Made by a program: the position numbers and the translations under genes
In this document: positions 6,379 through 11,701 of the stretch, in pieces
Position numbering within the stretch: position 1 is the stretch's first letter
Layout: each line of letters begins with the position of its first letter
The notes under the pieces: model-generated
Databases searched by the model: none
What the model saw: the letters and a program-made list of their open reading frames with translations, nothing else
What the model was told of the DNA's origin: nothing
Source: Bacteroidales bacterium
GTDB taxonomy: Bacteria > Bacteroidota > Bacteroidia > Bacteroidales > ML635J-15
Length of the DNA stretch: 19,788 nt
Reading direction: 5' to 3'
NCBI GenBank assembly: GCA_007130555.1
Contig: SLSH01000139.1
Span: 1-19,788 of the forward strand

Positions 6379-8409
6379 TTATCTGATTTTTGCTCCGTTA
6401 TCGGATAAATTTTCGGGGCTTAAAAATATCAAAGTCCCGTCTTTATTTTCAGCCATTAAGACCATCCCTTCGGATTCGACTCCTCTTAATTTTCGTATTT
6501 CAAGATTAACCAGTAAACAAATTTGTTTTCCGATAATTTCTTCGGGTTTATAATACTTTGCAATTCCCGAGACTATCTCTCTTTTATCAATTCCCGTATC
6601 AACCGTAAGTTTCAGCAGTTTATCGGTTTTGGGGATTTTTTCGGCTTCAATAATAGTTGCAATTCTGATATCCATTTTCGAAAAATCGTCATAAGATACG
6701 GAATTTTTTAACGGCTGAAACGATTGAGCTGATTCGTTTTCTTCTTTTGATTTTATCAGTTTTTGTAATTGCTGTTCAATTTTATCGTCTTCAATCCTTT
6801 CAAACAATAATTCCGCTTTATTGATTTTATGTCCTGCAGAAATTAAATCAAATTTTTCGGTATCTTCCCATGCTACATTATTTAGATTAAGCATTTCTGA
6901 GAGTTTTTTACATGTAAACGGTAAAAAAGGCTCTGCAAGTTTGGAAGATATTGCACATATCTGAATTGAGTAATACAATATTGTTTTAACTCTGTTTTCG
7001 TCTGTTTTAATAATCCTCCACGGTTCAGTATCCGCAAGATATTTATTCCCTAATCTTGTAATATTTATTGCGTCTTTTAATGCCTCTCTGAACTTAAAGT
7101 TTTCAATATTTTTTTCAATTTCATTTTTAAATTTGATGATTTGTTCTCTGATTTCTTTTTCGTAAGGAGTGTCTTCTCCGGGCTCAGGAACTATTCCCTT
7201 AAAATAATTATGGGTTAAAACCAATGCTCTGTTTACAAAATTTCCCATACCTGCCACTAATTCATTATTGTTTTTGACCTGAAAATCTTTCCATGTAAAA
7301 TCATTATCTTTTGTTTCGGGAGCATTTGCAGTAAGGACATACCTTAAAACATCCTGTTTATCTTTAAATTCTTCGAGATATTCGTGTAGCCATACCGCCC
7401 AGTTTCGTGAAGTACTGATTTTATTACCTTCTAGGTTTAAAAATTCGTTTGCGGGAACATTTTCGGGTAATATATACGAACCTTCGTGTTTAAGAATTGA
7501 CGGGAATATTATACAATGGAACACAATATTATCTTTACCGATAAAATGAACCATTTTGGTTTCTTTATCTTTCCAGTATTTTTCCCATTCGGGAGTTAAT
7601 TCTTTGGTTGCCGAAATATAACCTATCGGAGCATCGAACCAAACATAAAGCACTTTGTCTTCGGCTTCTTTCAGCGGAACTTTCACTCCCCATTCCAGAT
7701 CTCGTGTTACAGCTCTCGGAATAAGTCCTGAGTCTAACCATGATTTGCATTGACCGTAAACATTCGGTTTCCATTCCTTATGTTCTTCAAGAATCCATTT
7801 TTTTAGCTCTTTTTCATATTTATCAAGGGGTAAATACCAGTGTTTTGTTTCTTTTAACACAGGCTCGTTACCGCTAATGGCGGATTTAGGATTTATCAAT
7901 TCACTTGGACTTAATGCCGACCCGCATTTTTCGCACTGGTCGCCGTAAGCATATTCATATCCGCATTTAGGACAGGTTCCGATAATATATCTGTCTGATA
8001 AAAACTGTTTTTCTTTTTCATCATAATACTGCATACTTGTCTTCTCGATAAACTCGCCTTTATTATACAGATTCAGGAATATTTCGGAAGCTGTTTCGTG
8101 ATGAATCTTATTACTGGTTCTGCTGTAAATATCAAAACTGATACCAAAATCTTTAAAAGATTTTTTTATGATTTTATGATACCTGTCCACAACATTTTGC
8201 GGAGTAAGACCTTCTTTTCTTGCGGTTAATGTTATCGGTACTCCATGTTCATCCGACCCGCAGATAAATACTACATCTTCGTTTTTTAATCTTAAATATC
8301 TGACATAAATATCCGCAGGAACATAGACCCCCGCAAGATGTCCGATATGTATGGGACCGTTTGCATAAGGCAATGCCGATGTAACCAAATACCTCTTAAA
8401 TTTTGTCAT
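6379..8409 (-). CDS. metG: methionyl-tRNA synthetase with C-terminal tRNA-binding domain
   Basis: The 676-residue class Ia synthetase charges initiator and elongator tRNA-Met in the cytoplasm. The ATP-binding HIGH motif is exact (residues 21-24). The zinc knuckle of the connective peptide has Cys146, Cys149, Cys159 and Cys162. The KMSKS loop appears as KISTS (330-334), as in other Bacteroidota enzymes. The anticodon-binding helical domain covers about 385-540. A Lys/Glu-rich linker leads to the EMAPII-like OB-fold tRNA-binding domain (about 573-676, from YDDFSKMDIRIATI to the end), which also drives dimerisation. Length is normal for the long bacterial form. It is first in an operon with the TspO-like gene. 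The start at 8409 is supported by the promoter motif 21 bases upstream. Confidence 0.98.
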   Translation of the reverse strand: MTKFKRYLVTSALPYANGPIHIGHLAGVYVPADIYVRYLRLKNEDVVFICGSDEHGVPITLTARKEGLTPQNVVDRYHKIIKKSFKDFGISFDIYSRTSNKIHHETASEIFLNLYNKGEFIEKTSMQYYDEKEKQFLSDRYIIGTCPKCGYEYAYGDQCEKCGSALSPSELINPKSAISGNEPVLKETKHWYLPLDKYEKELKKWILEEHKEWKPNVYGQCKSWLDSGLIPRAVTRDLEWGVKVPLKEAEDKVLYVWFDAPIGYISATKELTPEWEKYWKDKETKMVHFIGKDNIVFHCIIFPSILKHEGSYILPENVPANEFLNLEGNKISTSRNWAVWLHEYLEEFKDKQDVLRYVLTANAPETKDNDFTWKDFQVKNNNELVAGMGNFVNRALVLTHNYFKGIVPEPGEDTPYEKEIREQIIKFKNEIEKNIENFKFREALKDAINITRLGNKYLADTEPWRIIKTDENRVKTILYYSIQICAISSKLAEPFLPFTCKKLSEMLNLNNVAWEDTEKFDLISAGHKINKAELLFERIEDDKIEQQLQKLIKSKEENESAQSFQPLKNSVSYDDFSKMDIRIATIIEAEKIPKTDKLLKLTVDTGIDKREIVSGIAKYYKPEEIIGKQICLLVNLEIRKLRGVESEGMVLMAENKDGTLIFLSPENLSDNGAKIR

Positions 8410-8429
8410 CCTTAAATTTTAAATTTTTG

Positions 8430-8437
8430 CAAAGATA
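8430..8437 (-). promoter_or_regulatory. Bacteroidota -7 promoter element of metG
   Basis: On the minus strand the bases read TATCTTTG followed by CA, a full match to TAnnTTTG. The predicted leader is about 15 bases. No TTTG -33 box is obvious. Confidence 0.6.
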
Positions 8438-8484
8438 TACATATTGAGTTAATTAGAAGATTTCTTTGAGAAAAATTTTATTGG

Positions 8485-8519
8485 AAAAAAGACTTCCCGA
8501 AAATATTGAGAAGTCTTTT
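8485..8519 (-). terminator. terminator hairpin, apparently belonging to dpp4 before the R-M insertion
   Basis: A perfect 10-bp stem pairs AAAAGACTTC (8487-8496) with GAAGTCTTTT (8510-8519) around a 13-base loop. Read on the minus strand it is followed by a T6 run (8490-8485), the form of an intrinsic terminator. The nearest intact minus-strand gene upstream is dpp4, which ends 855 bases away. Removing the segment between the two 23-bp repeats would place this hairpin about 30 bases after the dpp4 stop codon. Confidence 0.7.
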
Positions 8520-8526
8520 GCAAACC

Positions 8527-8549
8527 GAAAGGATTTTTACACCCTTTGT
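8527..8549. repeat. 23-bp direct repeat, left copy
   Basis: The bases begin GAAAGGATTTT and end ACACCCTTTGT. They are identical to 9351-9373, 824 bases away. Each copy has a short internal dyad, AAAGG (8528-8532) and CCTTT (8543-8547). The match stops at both ends: next bases are C at 8550 and T at 9374. Confidence 0.95.
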
Positions 8550-8706
8550 CAGTAGCTCGATGCTTGGCAATAAAGGTTTATTTACCAAATATGGCAAAGT
8601 AATACAAAGCAATGTTTTTCAAAATTATTTATAATTTACCCTCCCCTTTGCAATTTATCATTAATTTTTTATTTTTACCAAATAAATTTAAAAAACACTT
8701 AACCCG
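8550..8706. other. upstream region of the R-M remnant with a promoter-like pair
   Basis: No gene is visible in these 157 bases. TTTG at 8647-8650 and TATTTTTA at 8670-8677 are spaced by 19 bases, matching the Bacteroidota -33/-7 arrangement except for the last base of the -7 box. They would start a transcript about 25 bases before the hsdM remnant. Including 8410-8526, the metG-to-hsdM gap also contains the metG promoter, the hairpin at 8485-8519 and the left 23-bp repeat. Confidence 0.45.
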
Positions 8707-8856
8707 ATGTTTGAACAAACTTTTAAAAATATTGATGATATTTTGCATAAGGATATCGGTTGTGGTAGTGAATTGGATTATATGGAGCAGACATCATGGA
8801 TTTTATTTCCGAAATATCTTGATGATTTGGAAAAAGACCGTGCTACAGTTAAATAA
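8707..8856 (+). pseudogene. hsdM: remnant of type I restriction-modification methyltransferase subunit (HsdM), N-terminal 49 codons
   Basis: The frame encodes 49 residues starting MFEQTFKNIDDILHKD and continuing GCGSELDYMEQTSWILF, PKYLDDLEKDRAT. This is the characteristic start of the HsdM N-terminal helical domain (HsdM_N) of type I R-M modification subunits, which are about 500 residues long. The frame then ends VK-stop, immediately before the ribosome-binding site of the rhuM-like gene. Everything with catalytic function is missing, including the SAM-binding motif and NPPF/Y motif. Because the start codon, a promoter-like pair and an in-frame stop remain, an internal deletion joining the first about 47 codons to the gene's last codons is likely. 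Intact HsdM would methylate DNA with HsdS and support HsdR. Confidence 0.8.
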
Positions 8857-8857
8857 G

Positions 8858-8863
8858 AAAGGA
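8858..8863 (+). promoter_or_regulatory. Shine-Dalgarno sequence of the rhuM-like remnant
   Basis: AAAGGAG-type sequence (GAAAGGAGTG at 8857-8866) lies about 8 bases before the ATG at 8872. Such a strong site is unusual here, where most genes have none. Confidence 0.6.
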
Positions 8864-8871
8864 GTGAACCG

Positions 8872-9326
8872 ATGAAAAAAAAGAATTTACAAAATAACAA
8901 TTTAATTCCCAAGGAAGTAAATATTCGTAGCTCCGCTGCCGAATACCTTACATTTATTGCGGCAACAGGTGATAATTCAGATAGTATTGAAATGCGTTAC
9001 GAGGATGAAAATGTATGGTTGACTCAAAAAATGATGGCTCAACTTTATGATGTTTCTATTCCGGCAATCAATCAACACCTGAAAACAATCTTTGATGACA
9101 ATGAGTTGCAAGAAAATTCAGTTATTAAGAATTACTTAATAACTGCCAAAGACGAAAACAATACAATACTAAACACTATAACCTGCAAACTATTATAGCT
9201 GTTGGTTTTAAAATTAACAACCAAAGAGCAGTTCAATTCCGCAAATGGGCAAACAAAATTGGAATATTTCAGGAGGTAGATTTTTTAAGAACTGAAAGTG
9301 CAATGTATTGCAAGTATAAGAAGTAA
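8872..9326 (+). pseudogene. rhuM: frameshifted, shortened RhuM-like gene of a type I R-M locus
   Basis: From the ATG at 8872, 108 codons run to a stop at 9196-9198. The part from IRSSAAEYLTFIAATG through WLTQKMMAQLYDVS to NELQENSVIKNYLITA is the N-terminus of RhuM-family proteins (about 330 residues). These often lie between hsdM and hsdS in type I R-M loci and have been called virulence proteins, without a settled function. At about 9156-9165 the frame shifts. In the frame starting at 9162 the family sequence resumes as YNTKHYNLQTIIAVGF, KINNQRAVQFRKWANKI, then unrelated residues to a TAA at 9324-9326. So the gene has a frameshift and lacks roughly its last two thirds. hsdS and hsdR are absent. 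Confidence 0.8.
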
Positions 9327-9350
9327 TCAAAAGTTGAAAAAGATTTAATA

Positions 9351-9373
9351 GAAAGGATTTTTACACCCTTTGT
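9351..9373. repeat. 23-bp direct repeat, right copy
   Basis: Identical to 8527-8549. It ends at the base next to the dpp4 stop codon (9374-9376, minus strand). Read on the minus strand it forms a weak AAAGG/CCTTT stem just after that stop. Confidence 0.95.
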
Positions 9374-11542
9374 TTATAAATTCATAATCACAAATTCAGT
9401 CATTTTATTAAAAAGATGCAAACGTGCATTTTCTCCGAAAATACTATGATTACGATTTGGATAAATCATTAAGTCAAATTGTTTATTTGCTTTAATAAGT
9501 TTATTTGCAAGGTCAATTGTATTTTCAACATGAACATTGTCGTCTCCGGTGCCGTGTGCCAGCAGAAATTTCCCTTTTAATTTTTCAACATGATTTATCG
9601 GAGAATTATCATCATATCCTTCGGGATTATCCTGCGGAAGTCCGTTGTATCTTTCGGTATAAATCGTATCATAATGTCTCCAGTTGCTTACGGGAGCAAC
9701 GGCAATTCCGAGTTTAAAATATTCCGCTCCTATTGTCATACACAAAGCTGATAAATATCCGCCGTAGCTCCATCCAAAAATTCCTATTCTGTCTTTATCA
9801 ACATATTTTAAAGAGCCTAAATATTTTGCCGCTTCAATCTGATCTAAAGTTTCATATTTACCTAATTGTCCGTAAGTTGTTTGTCTGAAATCTTTGCCTC
9901 TTGCTCCTGTTCCTCGGTTATCTACAGATACAACTATATATCCCTGTTGGACAAGAAGCTGCCACCAAACCATGTTTCTGTCCCATGAATTTAAAACGGT
10001 TTGATGTCCGGGTCCTCCGTAAACATACATAAATACAGGATGTTCTTTTCTCTTTTTAAAATCAGGGGGTTTTATCATCCAGCCGTTAAGCTCTACACCA
10101 TCTTCGGTAGTAAACGAAAAAAAATCCTTTTCAACAAATTTATAGTCTTCCGTAATTTTTTTTACCAAAGATTTGTTTGTTTCAAGCTCTCTGATAAGCT
10201 CTCTTTCGGAGTTATGCAAGGTAATAAATAACGGGGTTTTTGCGTCCGAATAATAATTAATAAAATATTTAAATCCGGTACTGAAAACAAAATTATTCGA
10301 GCCTTTTTTATCCGAAAGTTTTGTTATGTTTTCTCCATTAATATCAATTGAATAAACATCTCTGTTAAATGGAGAGCTTTTGGCACATTGAAAATATATA
10401 AAATTATTATCGGGATTATATCCGTAAAGTTCGGTTACTTCCCATTTGCCTTCAGTAACTTGCCTTACCTGATTTCCATTAATATCATATAAATATATAT
10501 GCTTAAATCCGCTTTGCTCGTGAGTCATTAAAAAGTTTTGATTTTGATTTATAAAACTTAAATTATCGTCAATTTTTATGTAATATTCGTCTTCCAGAGT
10601 CAGAATTATCTGAGAATTCCCGTTGTTTGCATCGGCAAGAAACAGTTCGTATTTATTCTGCAATCTGTTTAATTTAATTATTGACAAAACATTTGCATCC
10701 TGTGTCCATAAAATTCTGGGAATATATTTATCTTCCATATTTCCTAAATTAACATCAATGGTTTTTTGTGTATTAATATTAATAATATGAATGCTTACTT
10801 TTGAGTTTTCTTCTCCCGCTTTTGGATATTTATACTCATATTTTTCGGGATACAAATCTCCGTAAATAGTCATGCTGAACATATTAACATGAGTTTCGTC
10901 GGTTTTATAAAAAGCGATTTTTTCGCTGTCAGGCGACCATTGATAAGCCTGATAAAAACTGAATTCTTCTTCGTAAACCCAATCGGGAGCACCGTTTATA
11001 ATTTTATTCCACTCGCCGTCGTGGGTAAGCTGCACTTCTTCGTTATTACCGGTAATATCTTTCATAAAAATATTATTATCTCTTACAAAAGCAACTTTGG
11101 TACCGTCGGGAGAAAAGGATGCCAGTTGTTGTTTTCCGTTTTCGGATAATCTTATCAGTGATTTTTCTTCAATATCATAAATAAAATACTCTGCCTTAAA
11201 CGAACGTCTGTAAATAGGTTCGTGCCGGACACTGAATAAAATTTTGTTTTCATCTTTATTAAAATTGTAATCAAAAATTCTGTTTATCAGACTATCCTCA
11301 AAATCAACAGCTTTAAAAATCGTATCAACGACATTGCCTGTTTCGTAACTGTATTTTACGATAGAATTACGGCTCATATTCAAAGAGGTATAGTGTTCTC
11401 CGTCATTCATGGAATTAATTCCGTACACAGAGTTCATACTGAATGTATTATAACTGTAAATATCTTCAACAGTAATTTTTTCCCGGGCAATAATTGCAGT
11501 GCAAAGTAAAAGAGCAAGACCAAATAATTGTATTTTTTTCAT
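9374..11542 (-). CDS. dpp4: dipeptidyl peptidase IV, serine protease family S9B
   Basis: The 722-residue product is full length for bacterial DPP4. It has a signal peptide (about 1-19) for export to the periplasm or cell surface. The N-terminal beta-propeller covers about 40-480 and contains the double-glutamate motif DWVYEEEF (Glu192/Glu193 by alignment to the human enzyme), which grips the substrate's free amino end. The C-terminal alpha/beta-hydrolase domain carries the triad Ser592 in GWSYGG, Asp667 in GTGDDNVH and His699 in NRNHSIFG. It removes Xaa-Pro or Xaa-Ala dipeptides from peptides, feeding amino-acid fermentation. The start at 11542 is supported by the promoter upstream. The terminator seems to have been separated from the gene by the R-M remnant. 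Confidence 0.96.
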   Translation of the reverse strand: MKKIQLFGLALLLCTAIIAREKITVEDIYSYNTFSMNSVYGINSMNDGEHYTSLNMSRNSIVKYSYETGNVVDTIFKAVDFEDSLINRIFDYNFNKDENKILFSVRHEPIYRRSFKAEYFIYDIEEKSLIRLSENGKQQLASFSPDGTKVAFVRDNNIFMKDITGNNEEVQLTHDGEWNKIINGAPDWVYEEEFSFYQAYQWSPDSEKIAFYKTDETHVNMFSMTIYGDLYPEKYEYKYPKAGEENSKVSIHIININTQKTIDVNLGNMEDKYIPRILWTQDANVLSIIKLNRLQNKYELFLADANNGNSQIILTLEDEYYIKIDDNLSFINQNQNFLMTHEQSGFKHIYLYDINGNQVRQVTEGKWEVTELYGYNPDNNFIYFQCAKSSPFNRDVYSIDINGENITKLSDKKGSNNFVFSTGFKYFINYYSDAKTPLFITLHNSERELIRELETNKSLVKKITEDYKFVEKDFFSFTTEDGVELNGWMIKPPDFKKRKEHPVFMYVYGGPGHQTVLNSWDRNMVWWQLLVQQGYIVVSVDNRGTGARGKDFRQTTYGQLGKYETLDQIEAAKYLGSLKYVDKDRIGIFGWSYGGYLSALCMTIGAEYFKLGIAVAPVSNWRHYDTIYTERYNGLPQDNPEGYDDNSPINHVEKLKGKFLLAHGTGDDNVHVENTIDLANKLIKANKQFDLMIYPNRNHSIFGENARLHLFNKMTEFVIMNL

Positions 11543-11590
11543 TATAGATAAAGATTTATTAATTACTTTATATTATTTGCTATCGGCAGG

Positions 11591-11622
11591 CAAATATATA
11601 AAAAAACGTAATGCCTTGCAAT
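11591..11622 (-). promoter_or_regulatory. Bacteroidota promoter of dpp4
   Basis: On the minus strand ATTG (11622-11619) is followed by a 20-base spacer and TATATTTG (11598-11591), a full -7 match at the expected distance. It predicts a leader of about 40 bases. This is the best -33/-7 pair in the window. Confidence 0.65.
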
Positions 11623-11686
11623 AATCATTTTTGATGATTTTAATATTAAATAATTTATTATTTTTAGGAAAAATATTTTAGATTAT

Positions 11687-11694
11687 TATATTTG
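11687..11694 (+). promoter_or_regulatory. Bacteroidota -7 element of the SCP/OmpA-like gene
   Basis: TATATTTG fully matches TAnnTTTG and ends only 7 bases before the ATG at 11702. The transcript would therefore start at or a few bases before that codon. The -33 position holds TTTTTA (11661-11666), a weak match. Confidence 0.5.
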
Positions 11695-11701
11695 TCTTTT
11701 G

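Larger units (their letters stand above)
8527..9373. other. decayed type I restriction-modification insertion bracketed by 23-bp direct repeats
   Basis: The segment holds a promoter-like pair, the hsdM remnant and the rhuM remnant, all on the plus strand. It separates two minus-strand genes (dpp4 and metG) and lies between two identical 23-bp sequences. Its inner ends show no terminal inverted repeats, and there is no transposase or integrase gene, so it is not a recognisable insertion sequence. Removing one repeat and the interior restores a conventional dpp4 3' end with a terminator. I infer insertion with target duplication, then loss of most of the R-M genes. Duplication by other recombination is also possible. 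Confidence 0.65.

Noticed and set aside
8612..8875. 87-codon frame upstream of the rhuM-like gene
   Set aside because: It is out of frame with the recognisable hsdM remnant at 8707-8856 that it covers, and its translation is low-complexity and hydrophobic without any family resemblance.
8527..9373. Intact insertion sequence or MITE
   Set aside because: There is no transposase and no terminal inverted repeat. A 23-bp duplication is too long for common IS target duplications.
10889..11149. Plus-strand frames inside dpp4, and similar frames inside metG, gcvP and the SCP/OmpA-like gene
   Set aside because: They are opposite-strand shadows of conserved genes with no independent signals.
11699..11701. 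TTG start for the SCP/OmpA-like gene
   Set aside because: An ATG follows immediately at 11702 and the promoter -7 box ends at 11694.
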